Source: Endozoicomonas sp. ISHI1 (GTDB lineage Bacteria > Pseudomonadota > Gammaproteobacteria > Pseudomonadales > Endozoicomonadaceae). From it: a stretch of 64,000 bases of DNA. Of this stretch, positions 37,329 to 45,699 are shown piece by piece. The position numbers were made by a program, and so were the translations under genes. The notes under the pieces are model-generated. The model did no database searches, had not been told where the DNA came from, and saw only the letters and a program-made list of their open reading frames with translations. Location of the stretch: positions 1-64,000 of the forward strand of contig NZ_JAGRPU010000029.1 of assembly GCF_024606225.1 (NCBI RefSeq), given 5' to 3'. The first letter of the stretch is position 1, and the number at the start of each line of letters is the position of its first letter.

Positions 37329-39092
37329 ATGAGTCATTCCATTTTTCGATTACCTAAAACAGCAAAGCGGTCGATATTTTTCCATCGTGACAAGGCTAGT
37401 CAGTTGTTTGCTGCTACTCTTGGCTTTATCACTACGGCTTGCCCCTGTTCAAAACCGATGGCAGAAAATCTCTTACCAACACCAGATGAGGAGATATTTG
37501 TCAGAGATGAAGAGACAAAAGAGTCCAGCTTACTGGGCGATCTCATTAACCATAATGCTTATATTGGGATAATCCCCCCTTTTAGTCTCGACCCGAATTC
37601 GACCAGCGTTATCTTCGCCATGAACCATGAAAATGAGCAAGGCGCAAAAAAGGATGAGAATTCAAAAGAATCGGAAGGAGCCGAAGGAGGACAACCGCAG
37701 TCTTTAATGACGATTCCGCTTCCGCCAATGAGCCATGCAGAAGTGAGTGACATTATCCTGAAGTTAAATACAAGCATTGAGGCAAGCACTTTAAACACTA
37801 TGTTGAGCTACGTCCCTGAAACACTCCCCAACGAGAGCCTGACCATCGAAAGCATGATTGAGCAAGTACAACAAATTTTCGGTGTTGTGGCCAACAACAA
37901 CCAGAAAGCAATGATAGAAGTTTTATCTCATATCCGGGGGATCGAATCTCCTGTCAATTTGACCAGACCACAACAAAAACAGAACCTTGCGATGTTGATA
38001 GTGGCTTACTACACAGCCATCAATTTAAGTAAATTATCCACTCAAGAGGCTAATGACCTTTTCAACTCATTCCTGCTTCACGCCACGGTCTTGTCTGGTA
38101 TCGAGAGACTCCGTATCGAAAATGATGAACTTTTAGGTCTGGAAAAATCAATAGATAAACCCACAGAAGATCACAAAGTGCTAAAAGCAACTATTAAAAA
38201 ATCTGCTGCCGTCATCTATGGCCTGAAATCGCTGCAAGAAATGCGACTTTATTTTTTGCAACAATTGGAGAATGACTTAGCAGCTGAAAAGTCCGACACA
38301 CCTGTCGATCCAAAACTGAAAGCCACTTTATCTCTGCTCAACTATGGCATTTATAAGAACGGAATACCGCATTCTCATCGTAATATAGAATCAGCTCAAC
38401 GAATGCTCTGCCTACTAGAACATAATGGTAAAAAAAATCCTGAGTTAGCAGCCTTAAATATTCAGATCTTAACTTTTATTGATGCCATAAGCCTGATTCT
38501 TGATCCTGCCGTTATACAATTCGAAAGTAAACATATTGACAACCTGTCGAGTTATTTTAGCGCATTAAATTCAGATGATCCCACTACCGACTCTTCAGAG
38601 ACAAGAGACAAACAACAGTCATTATTTGAAATATTCAAAAAGGCACTAACCGACGCAAAAACCAACCCGGGAAATGAAAATCCTGAATTATTTCAAGAAT
38701 TACTTATAACCTTACAAAAACACATAGAACAGCAATTACTAAAAATTCATGATAATTCAAATGATTACACAACCATAATGCTAACCCTCACCACAGGATT
38801 TCAGGATCTGCTGAAACAATCACGCATTATGTTGGCAATGCTTGAGACAACTGTTGAGACCAATGCCAACGATCAGGCTGATGACGCTAAATCCAGCGAG
38901 CCAGCAGATGGACAAGAGAGAAAAGAGTTCAGAGAGAAAAAGCAGAAGATCAAACACCTGGAAGAACGAGTAGAATACTTGGTTGATTTCTTCGATTGGT
39001 TCTATGATTTTGCCACGAAGTATCCTTATGACTCTGACACTATTGATCCTGACAGATATATTCCTGAAAGTCTTGACGGAGTTTATTTTTAA
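37329..39092 (+). CDS. Array member 5: secreted paralogue retaining the ancestral C-terminus
   Basis: The 587-residue protein starts at ATG-AGT-CAT at 37329 behind AGAAGGCAGG; a GTG two codons earlier is also in frame. Signal: LFAATLGFITTACPCSKPMA. Blocks: LLGDLINHNAYIGIIP, SVIFAMNHENEQGAKK, MTIPLPPMSHAEVSDIILKL (like members 1 and 2) and ELFQELLITLQKHIEQQLL. A short insertion, LEKSIDKPTEDHKV, appears where others have TKEPIKDHEV. The tail is short and ends SLDGVYF, the sequence found decayed after the stops of most other members. It shows no Ser/Asp expansion. Function is unknown. Confidence 0.85.
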   Translation: MSHSIFRLPKTAKRSIFFHRDKASQLFAATLGFITTACPCSKPMAENLLPTPDEEIFVRDEETKESSLLGDLINHNAYIGIIPPFSLDPNSTSVIFAMNHENEQGAKKDENSKESEGAEGGQPQSLMTIPLPPMSHAEVSDIILKLNTSIEASTLNTMLSYVPETLPNESLTIESMIEQVQQIFGVVANNNQKAMIEVLSHIRGIESPVNLTRPQQKQNLAMLIVAYYTAINLSKLSTQEANDLFNSFLLHATVLSGIERLRIENDELLGLEKSIDKPTEDHKVLKATIKKSAAVIYGLKSLQEMRLYFLQQLENDLAAEKSDTPVDPKLKATLSLLNYGIYKNGIPHSHRNIESAQRMLCLLEHNGKKNPELAALNIQILTFIDAISLILDPAVIQFESKHIDNLSSYFSALNSDDPTTDSSETRDKQQSLFEIFKKALTDAKTNPGNENPELFQELLITLQKHIEQQLLKIHDNSNDYTTIMLTLTTGFQDLLKQSRIMLAMLETTVETNANDQADDAKSSEPADGQERKEFREKKQKIKHLEERVEYLVDFFDWFYDFATKYPYDSDTIDPDRYIPESLDGVYF

Positions 39093-39182
39093 TCTTCTTC
39101 CTGTTCTTTCTGACCTGGCCACCAGCAGCGGCTTCACAGCAAACGGCAGGCTCTGAAACGGTAGTGATTTCGGTAGGTCATT
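39090..39182 (-). pseudogene. deoC 3'-end remnant 5
   Basis: AATCTTCTTCCTGTTCTTTC, CACCAGCAGC and CGGTAGTGATTTCGGTAGGT match antisense deoC at 57693-57780 (CGGTAGTGATTTCGGTCGAT). It is short, but this is the clearest nucleotide identity among the remnants. Confidence 0.88.
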
Positions 39183-39264
39183 TAGCCCCTGCAAATTCGG
39201 TGCTGCTGCAACCCATAGACTACTTTTTAACACAGCATCCATAAACCCTTGAAGGCAGGTGTAG

Positions 39265-41043
39265 ATGAGTCATTCCATTGCTCGATTACCTAAAACAGCA
39301 AAGCAATCGATATTTTTCCATCGTGATAGCGCCAATCAGTCGGTTGCTGCTTCCCTCTGCATCATCATAATGGCTTGCCCCTGTTCAACACTTCTGGCAG
39401 ACAATCTTTTTTCAACACCAGTGGAAGAGGGATTTGTTAGAGAAAAAACGACAAAAGAGTTCAGCTTCCTGAATGATTTGATTAATCATAATGCTTATAT
39501 AGGAAAAATCCCTACTTATGATCTCAACCCGAATACGAGCAGTCTTATCTTTGCCATGAACCATGAAAATGAGCAAGACGTGAAGAAGGATAAGCATTCA
39601 GAAGAATCGGAGGGAGCTGAAGCACGGCAGTTACAACCATTAATGGAAATTCCGCTCCCGCCAATGAACCATGCACAAATGACCGCCATTATCCAGGGGT
39701 TGAATGCAGGCTTTGATGAAGTCACCCTAAACACTATGCTGAGCTACATCCCGGTAACCCCCCCCGATGAGAACCTGACAATTGCAAACATGATTCAGCA
39801 AGTGATACAAGCCCTCGGCTATACACTCGACAATAGCCAAAGTTTGATGATAGCAGTTCTAACTGACATCCGAGGCACCGAATCACCTGTCGATATTACC
39901 AAAACAGAAGATCAACACAACCTCGCGATGTTGATGGTGAGTTACTATATCGCCATCCATTCAAATGAAGCCACCCCTCAAGAGGCCCATTTCTTTTTTA
40001 ACTCATTCCTGCTTCACGCCGCCGGCTTCTCTGGTATCGACAGACTTGACACCAAAAAAGATGAGCTTTTAGGTGTAAAAGAACCTATAAATGATCGCAC
40101 AGTTTTAAAAGAAAATATTAAAAAATCTGCCAGATTGTTCGATGGCCTGAGATTGCTGGGAGAAATGCGCCTTACTTTTTTATACATATCGGAGCAATAC
40201 TCAAAATTTAAAAAGACCAGGGAATCAATTAATCCACTGATAACAGCCGCATTCTCTCTTCTCAACAAAGACGTTAGCAAGAGCAAAAAAATTCTTTATC
40301 ATAATAAATCTCACTCAGCTCAAACAATGTCCAGGCTGATAAAAAAATATGGTGAAATAAAACCTGAATTAGTTGCCTCGAATAATCAGTTTTTGAGTTT
40401 AATTGATGCTATATGTCTGATTCTTGATCCTTACTCTATACAACTCGCAAATACACACATTGACAATCTGGCGACTTACTTTAGCGCATCCAACTGGGAT
40501 GACACTATTACTCACTCTTCAGAGATAAAAGACAAAGAACAGACATTATTTGGAACATTCAAAAAGGTATTAACCGACGCAAACGACAACCCGGGAAATG
40601 AAAATCCTGAATTATTTCGTGAATTACTTCTAGCCCTACAAAAATACATAGAGCAACAGTTACAAAAAACTTTCAATGATTTTAAGGATTGCCAAGTCAT
40701 ATTCGAAAGCCTCTTCACAGGATTTGAAGATCTGCTGAGGCAATCACGCATTATGTTGGCAATGCCCGAGTCAACTCTTGAGCCAGATGTCAACGAACAT
40801 GCTGATGGACCCAACCTTGGCGAGGCAATAAAGGATCAGGAAGGAAAAGATTTCAGCGAAAAAGAGAAGAAGAAAAAACACCTTGAAGAACGGATAGAAC
40901 ACTTGGTTGAGTTCCTCGATTTTCTCTATGATTTTTCTATAGAGAATATTGACAACATGGACCCTGATAGTCTTTATCCTGCCGCCTGTTATGTTCTTCC
41001 TCCCAGCCTTGACGAAGCACTTGAGGACAAATATTACTACTAA
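39265..41043 (+). CDS. Array member 6: secreted paralogue of unknown function
   Basis: The 592-residue protein begins MSHSIARLPKTAKQSIFFHR, the family consensus, at a single ATG. Signal: VAASLCIIIMACPCSTLLA. Conserved: FLNDLINHNAYIGKIP, SLIFAMNHENEQD and MEIPLPPMNHAQMTAIIQGL. The stretch at about residues 310-350 (LYISEQYSKFKKTRES, NKDVSKSKKILYHNK) is the most divergent of the array and Lys-rich. The tail is unlike all others, with no Ser/Asp repeat and a Tyr-rich end (LYPAACYVLPPSLDEA, then EDKYYY). An inverted-repeat element lies 35 bp downstream. Function is unknown. Confidence 0.85.
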   Translation: MSHSIARLPKTAKQSIFFHRDSANQSVAASLCIIIMACPCSTLLADNLFSTPVEEGFVREKTTKEFSFLNDLINHNAYIGKIPTYDLNPNTSSLIFAMNHENEQDVKKDKHSEESEGAEARQLQPLMEIPLPPMNHAQMTAIIQGLNAGFDEVTLNTMLSYIPVTPPDENLTIANMIQQVIQALGYTLDNSQSLMIAVLTDIRGTESPVDITKTEDQHNLAMLMVSYYIAIHSNEATPQEAHFFFNSFLLHAAGFSGIDRLDTKKDELLGVKEPINDRTVLKENIKKSARLFDGLRLLGEMRLTFLYISEQYSKFKKTRESINPLITAAFSLLNKDVSKSKKILYHNKSHSAQTMSRLIKKYGEIKPELVASNNQFLSLIDAICLILDPYSIQLANTHIDNLATYFSASNWDDTITHSSEIKDKEQTLFGTFKKVLTDANDNPGNENPELFRELLLALQKYIEQQLQKTFNDFKDCQVIFESLFTGFEDLLRQSRIMLAMPESTLEPDVNEHADGPNLGEAIKDQEGKDFSEKEKKKKHLEERIEHLVEFLDFLYDFSIENIDNMDPDSLYPAACYVLPPSLDEALEDKYYY

Positions 41044-41046
41044 TTT

Positions 41047-41489
41047 TCTTCCTGTTCTTCAGGATCGGGTACCACTAGCAGCCTGTCGGACTTAAGCGTC
41101 CGTAGCGAGGATTGCAAGAAATTGAGGATAAAAATTTCTGCTTCTGAGGAGAATAGCGAGCTATTTGACGAAGAAGCAGGAATTTTTAGACCAATTTATT
41201 GCAACCGCAGTAGGACAGCCTTAAGTCCGACAGGCTGCTAGCAGGCTTCCCGACAAACTGCTGGCTTCAAAGCGGCAATTGCCCGATGTGCGCAGTGTCT
41301 TATGCTGCCAGATTAGCACTAGCGGGTTTAAAGCCAATATTCTGCTTGTCACTGTCGCAACTGACTATCTGCATGTTGCCTGCAGACTCAGGAGTAGCGC
41401 TAAACGCACTTCCCCGGTTGAGGTTTTTATGAAGTCAGCACCGGCTTCAATGCAGATATCGTTGGCTCAACGAATCATAATCAGGTGAT
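41047..41489 (-). pseudogene. deoC 3'-end remnant 6, split by a 159-bp element
   Basis: The remnant spans 41047-41078 and 41242-41489. CGGGTTTAAAGCCAATATTCTGCTTGTCACTGTC, in pieces, and GGCTTCAATGCAGATATCGT match antisense deoC up to about 58017. It is the longest remnant, covering roughly the last 320 bp of deoC with several indels. Confidence 0.88.
41079..41237 (+). mobile_element. MITE-like inverted-repeat element, copy A
   Basis: The 159-bp element has perfect 18-bp terminal inverted repeats, CAGCCTGTCGGACTTAAG at the left and its complement at the right, flanked by the 4-bp direct repeat CTAG (41075-41078 and 41238-41241). Its interior is a long imperfect palindrome (CTGCTTCT ... AGAAGCAG with flanking AAAAATTT/AATTTTTA), so it can fold back on itself. 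There is no coding capacity. The CTAG duplication resembles the YTAR-type target of IS5-group transposases (inference). Confidence 0.9.
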
Positions 41490-41583
41490 AAGGCTGAGTC
41501 TCACTGATACTTAAAATTCGGCACTCCTGCAATCCATGGGCTAGTTTATCTGAGCATTCATAAACTGGATAAGGTAGATGCTG

Positions 41584-43551
41584 ATGACACACTCCATTGC
41601 TCAATTACCTACAGCAACAAAGCAATCGATATTTTTCCAACGTAACAAGGCTCATCAGTCGGTTGCTGCTTCCCTTGGCCTCATCATGATGGTTTGTCCC
41701 TGCTCTAAACTGCTGGCCAAAAACCCTTTCTCAATGCCTGTGGAGGAGATATTTACTGAAGATAAAACGACAAAAACGTCTAGCTTTCTGGACGATTTGA
41801 TTAACCACAATGTTTATTTAGGAACCCCCCCTCCTTTTACCCTCAACCCGAATACGACACATCTCATCTTTGCTTTAAATCATGAAAATGAACGAGACGA
41901 AAAAATGGATGTGCATACAGAAGAACCACAGGGCGCTGAAGCACTGCAGCCTCAGCCTTTAATGCAAATCCCGCTCCCATTGATAACCCATGCACAAATT
42001 ACTGCCAATATCCAACAGTTGAATACAGGCCTGAATGGAGACGCTCTGATCCTGAATACTATGTTGAGTTACGTCCCGGTTACTCTCCCCAATGAGAGCC
42101 TGACAATTCTGAGTATGATTCAACAAGTGAAAAAAGCACTCCATGTTGAGTCTGACGAAAACCAGAATGTGTTACTAGGCGTTCTCATTAACATCCAGGG
42201 TACTGAATCTCCTGTCGATATCACCAGGCCAGAAGATCAACAGAGCCTCGCGATGTTGATGGTGAGTTACTATACAGCCATCCACTGCAAGGGAGCCCAC
42301 CCACAAGCCGCTTATTGGTTTTTTCACTCATTCCTGCTTCACGCCGCTAGCTTGTCTGGTATCGACAGACTCGATGCAAAAAAAGTTGAGCTTTTAGGTG
42401 CAAAAACACCTATAGAAGATCACAAAATTTTAAAAGCAAATATCGAAGAATCTAATAAATGCTTCATTGGCCTGAAAGTGCTGGAAAAAATGCGCCTTAT
42501 ATTTTTGAGCGAATCGGAAAAACCCTCGCAAGCTGAAAAATACACGCCATCAGCCGACCCACTGCTAATTGCCGCTTTCTCCCTGCTCAACTATGACATT
42601 AATCAAAAAAAAATACCGATTTATCAGCGTAATATAAAATCTGCTAAACGAATGTCCAGTCTGATAAAAGAATATCGTAACACAAAACCTGAATTAGTTG
42701 CCTCGTGTAGTCAGTTTGTGAGTCTCATTAATGCCATAAGCCTGATGCTTGATCCTTTCTCTATACAACTCGCAAATACACATCTTGACAACCTATCGAG
42801 TTATTTTAGTCTATCAAATTGGTTAGACACCAATACTGACTCTTCAGGCATAAAAGGCAAAGAACAGGCATTATTTGGAATATTCGAAAAGGTATTAAAA
42901 GACGCAAGAGACAATCCTGGAAATGAAAAGCCTGAATTATTTCAAGAGTTGCTTCTAACCCTGGAACAGTACATAGAGAAACAATTACCAAAAGCTTTTA
43001 TTGAAGAAGATTACTACGTCATAATGGTAGTTCTGGGCACAGAATTTTCGGATCTGCTGGAACAATCCGTCAAAACGCTGGCATATCTGGCAACGAATGA
43101 CACTGTTGCTAATCAGCAGGCCGATGGAGCCAATTACGACGAGACAGTGGAACAAGAAGGAAAAGAGTTCAGCGAAGAAAAGAAGAAGAAAAAATACCTG
43201 AAAGAACGGATAGACTACTTGGAAGATTTCGTCGGTTGGTTCGGGCTTAACTATGATTTTGCTATGAATAATCCTTGTGACTCTGACAGTAGTGACTATC
43301 GCTATAGTCACCATAACAATATTGATTATGGCAGTGGAGACTCCAACAGCACTGACTCTGGCAGTAGTCACCGTAACAGTATTGACTATGGCAGCGGTGA
43401 CTCTGACAGCAGTGACTCCGGTGGTAGCCACCGTAACAGTATCGATTATGGCAGTATCGACTATGGCAGTGGCGACTCTGAAAGTAGTGATGCTGTCATG
43501 GGTGACACTGAAAGTAGTGATACTGACAGACCCGATAATGACAGAGAGTAG
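41584..43551 (+). CDS. Array member 7: secreted paralogue with Gly/Ser/Asp repeat tail
   Basis: The 655-residue protein starts at the second ATG of ATG-CTG-ATG. Signal: VAASLGLIMMVCPCSKLLA. Conserved: FLDDLINHNVYLGTPP, HLIFALNHENERDEK (Leu replaces the usual Met), MQIPLPLITHAQITANIQQL and YYVIMVVLGTEFSDLL. After the charged helix (EEKKKKYLKERIDYLEDFVGWF) comes a 90-residue low-complexity tail with three copies of SHRNSIDYGSGDSDSSDSG-like units. The frame stops at DNDRE; immediately after, in another frame, SLDGVYF is still readable, so the tail has shifted frame. Function is unknown. Confidence 0.85.
   Translation: MTHSIAQLPTATKQSIFFQRNKAHQSVAASLGLIMMVCPCSKLLAKNPFSMPVEEIFTEDKTTKTSSFLDDLINHNVYLGTPPPFTLNPNTTHLIFALNHENERDEKMDVHTEEPQGAEALQPQPLMQIPLPLITHAQITANIQQLNTGLNGDALILNTMLSYVPVTLPNESLTILSMIQQVKKALHVESDENQNVLLGVLINIQGTESPVDITRPEDQQSLAMLMVSYYTAIHCKGAHPQAAYWFFHSFLLHAASLSGIDRLDAKKVELLGAKTPIEDHKILKANIEESNKCFIGLKVLEKMRLIFLSESEKPSQAEKYTPSADPLLIAAFSLLNYDINQKKIPIYQRNIKSAKRMSSLIKEYRNTKPELVASCSQFVSLINAISLMLDPFSIQLANTHLDNLSSYFSLSNWLDTNTDSSGIKGKEQALFGIFEKVLKDARDNPGNEKPELFQELLLTLEQYIEKQLPKAFIEEDYYVIMVVLGTEFSDLLEQSVKTLAYLATNDTVANQQADGANYDETVEQEGKEFSEEKKKKKYLKERIDYLEDFVGWFGLNYDFAMNNPCDSDSSDYRYSHHNNIDYGSGDSNSTDSGSSHRNSIDYGSGDSDSSDSGGSHRNSIDYGSIDYGSGDSESSDAVMGDTESSDTDRPDNDRE
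43302..43500 (+). repeat. Low-complexity tail repeat of member 7
   Basis: A unit of roughly 63 bp containing CACCGTAACAGTATTGACTATGGCAGT in two overlapping parts recurs about three times, separated by GACTCTGACAGC microsatellites. Confidence 0.75.
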
Positions 43552-43572
43552 TCTTGACGGAGTTTATTTTTA

Positions 43573-43634
43573 GTCTCCTTCCTGTTCTCTCAAAGTAAGC
43601 GCCATCAGCACACTTCTCCGCAAACTGCTGGCCA
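43573..43634 (-). pseudogene. deoC 3'-end remnant 7
   Basis: CTCCTTCCTGTTCTCTCA, GTAAGCGCCATCAGC and CGCAAACTGCTGGC match the last 60 bp of deoC read antisense (CTTCCTGTTCTTTCA, CAAGCGCCAACAGC, CAAGCTGCTAGC). Confidence 0.7.
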
Positions 43635-43652
43635 GACGCATTGCCGGGAGGT

Positions 43653-43740
43653 CAGACTGAGTCTGGCTGGTGCAGAAAAGTGAGCACTGCTGCAATCCAT
43701 GGTCTAGTTTATCAGGGCATTTATAAACTGGAGAAAGCCT
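43653..43740 (+). promoter_or_regulatory. Dyad plus leader, member 8
   Basis: CAGACTGAGTCTG at 43653-43665 is a 6+6 bp dyad just before the conserved leader (GAGCACTGCTGCAATCCATG). Candidate operator. Confidence 0.45.
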
Positions 43741-43746
43741 ATGTGG

Positions 43747-45504
43747 ATGAGTAACTCCGTGGCTCAATTGCACAAAACAGCAAAGCAACCGATATGTTTC
43801 CATCGTGACAAGACGAATCAGTTGTTTGCTACTTTCCTTGGCCTCGGCATGATGGCTTTCCCTGCTTCAAAACTGCTGGCAGCCAATCCTTTTTTAACAC
43901 CAATTGCAGAGGAATTTTTTGTCGATAAAACGACAAAAGCGTCTGGTTTTCTGGACGATTTGATTAACCATAATGCTTATATGGGGAACATCCCTCCCTT
44001 TGCTCTCAACCCGAATGCGACCCATCTTATCTTTGCCATGAATCACGAAAATGAGTTAGGCAAAAAAGTGGATGAGCATTCAGAAGAATCGGCAGGAGCA
44101 GCAGCACAGCAGCCGCGGCCTTTAATTGAAATTCCGCTCCCGCTATTGGACCATGACTGTATTTATGACATTCTCCAAGTGGTGGATACAGGCCTTGATG
44201 CAGACACTTTAAGGACTATATTGAGCCATGTTCCGGAAATCCTTCCCAAAGAGAGCCTGACCATTGCAAACATGATTCAGCAATTGATAAAGACGCTCCA
44301 CCTCACAGTTAATGAAGACGAGAATGATTTGATGGCAATTCTATATTCTGTCCAGGGTATAGAATCACCTATCGATACCTACTTTCCAGACCAAAAAATA
44401 AACCTCGTGATATTCATGGCAAGTTACTATGCAGCCATTCATTCAAATGGAGCCACCCCTGAAGCAGCTCATTTCTTTTTTAACTCATTCCTGCTTAAAG
44501 CTATCTTCTTGTCTTGTATCGGGATACTTCATAACAACAAAGGTGAGCTTCTAGGCAATAAAGAGCCCATAAAAGATCACGAAGTTTTAAAAGCAAATGT
44601 TAAAGAATCTGTTTCCGTCATCTCTACTATAAAATATTTGAAAGAAATTAACATCAGGCATATACAACAATTGGATAATACCTTAAAGGCTGAAAAGTCC
44701 GAGACATTAATCGATCCAATTATAAAAGCCGCTTCCGCTCTTCTCAACTGTGCCTTTGATGTGAACTCAATACCGTATCATCAGCGGAATATTAAATCAG
44801 ATGAGCGAATGTTAGTGCTAATAAAAGAATATGGTGAAAAAAACCCTGAATTAGTTGCTTCAATCAATCAGTTCGAGAATCTCATTAATTCTATATACAT
44901 GTTTCTTGATCCTTTCCTTATAGAATCAGCAGGTGGACACCTTCGCAATTTCTCGAGTTATTTTAGAAAATCAAACTGGGATGATACCGTTACTAACTCT
45001 ACAAACAAAAAAGGCAAAGAACAGAAATTATTTGCAATATTCGAAGAGGTAATAAATGACGCAATACACAACGTGGGAAATGAAGACCCTCACATATTTC
45101 AAGAATTACTTATAGCCCTGTCAAATTACATAGAACAACAATTACAAAAAACATTTCCTGATGCAAATGAATACCAAGTCATAATGGTAACCCTCGGTAC
45201 AGGATTTGTCGGCCTGCTGGAACAATCACAGACTACCTTGGCAAGGTATGAACAAACTATTGGTAGCGATATCAATCAGCCGTCTAACAGAGCCCAACAT
45301 GACGAGGCAGCAAAGGGACAAGAAGGAAAAGAACTTAGCAAAGTACAAAGGAAGAGAAAACTTATGAAAGAACGCATAAAATACTTGAGTGATTTCGTCG
45401 ATTGGTTCAGGAGTCACTATGATTTTGCTATTAAAGCGCCTTATGACTCAGACAGTGATGACCCTAATAGTAGTCGCGACAGTAACGATGCTGCCATGGA
45501 GTAG
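43747..45504 (+). CDS. Array member 8: secreted paralogue, subfamily B founder-like
   Basis: The 585-residue protein is the first of a subgroup (members 8-11 and 13) with the N-terminus QPICFHRDKTNQLFATFLGL and a body reading HLTVNEDENDLMAILYSV. Approximate landmarks: signal 26-45, FLDDLINHNAYMG 68-80, HLIFAMNHENE 93-103, EIPLP 128-132, DHEVLKANVKES 278-289, SNWDDT about 410, YQVIMVTLGTGF about 475, charged helix KERIKYLSDFVDWFRSHYDFA 540-560. The signal reads LGLGMMAFPASKLLA, so the Cys pair seen in most members is missing and a lipobox is not a family trait. The tail is short (DSDSDDPNSSRDSND), and TTGACGGAGCTTATC (decayed LDGVY) follows the stop. Function is unknown. Confidence 0.85.
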   Translation: MSNSVAQLHKTAKQPICFHRDKTNQLFATFLGLGMMAFPASKLLAANPFLTPIAEEFFVDKTTKASGFLDDLINHNAYMGNIPPFALNPNATHLIFAMNHENELGKKVDEHSEESAGAAAQQPRPLIEIPLPLLDHDCIYDILQVVDTGLDADTLRTILSHVPEILPKESLTIANMIQQLIKTLHLTVNEDENDLMAILYSVQGIESPIDTYFPDQKINLVIFMASYYAAIHSNGATPEAAHFFFNSFLLKAIFLSCIGILHNNKGELLGNKEPIKDHEVLKANVKESVSVISTIKYLKEINIRHIQQLDNTLKAEKSETLIDPIIKAASALLNCAFDVNSIPYHQRNIKSDERMLVLIKEYGEKNPELVASINQFENLINSIYMFLDPFLIESAGGHLRNFSSYFRKSNWDDTVTNSTNKKGKEQKLFAIFEEVINDAIHNVGNEDPHIFQELLIALSNYIEQQLQKTFPDANEYQVIMVTLGTGFVGLLEQSQTTLARYEQTIGSDINQPSNRAQHDEAAKGQEGKELSKVQRKRKLMKERIKYLSDFVDWFRSHYDFAIKAPYDSDSDDPNSSRDSNDAAME

Positions 45505-45529
45505 CCTTGACGGAGCTTATCTTTAACTT

Positions 45530-45585
45530 ATTCCCGTTCTTTCAGACCGATGGCCAGCAGCAGGTTTCCCAACAAACATGCTGCC
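45530..45585 (-). pseudogene. deoC 3'-end remnant 8
   Basis: CCCGTTCTTTCAGACCGATGGCCAGCAGCAGG in pieces matches antisense deoC (CCTGTTCTTTCAGACCAAGCGCCAACAGCAGG in pieces). Confidence 0.75.
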
Positions 45586-45605
45586 CCAATGCAATGCTGG
45601 GTGAT

Positions 45606-45693
45606 CAGACTGAGTCTGGCTGGTGCAAAAAAGTGAGCACTGCTGCAATCCATGGTCTAGTTTATCAGGGCATTTATAAACTGGAGAAAGCCT
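45606..45693 (+). promoter_or_regulatory. Dyad plus leader, member 9
   Basis: CAGACTGAGTCTG at 45606-45618 followed by the leader. From about 45636 to 45780 the sequence is almost identical to the member 8 leader and gene start. Confidence 0.45.
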
Positions 45694-45699
45694 ATGTGG

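Noticed and set aside
43277-43573. Separate small protein overlapping the member 7 tail
   Set aside because: It is the alternate frame of a low-complexity repeat; its end (SLDGVYF) is the displaced ancestral C-terminus, not an independent gene.
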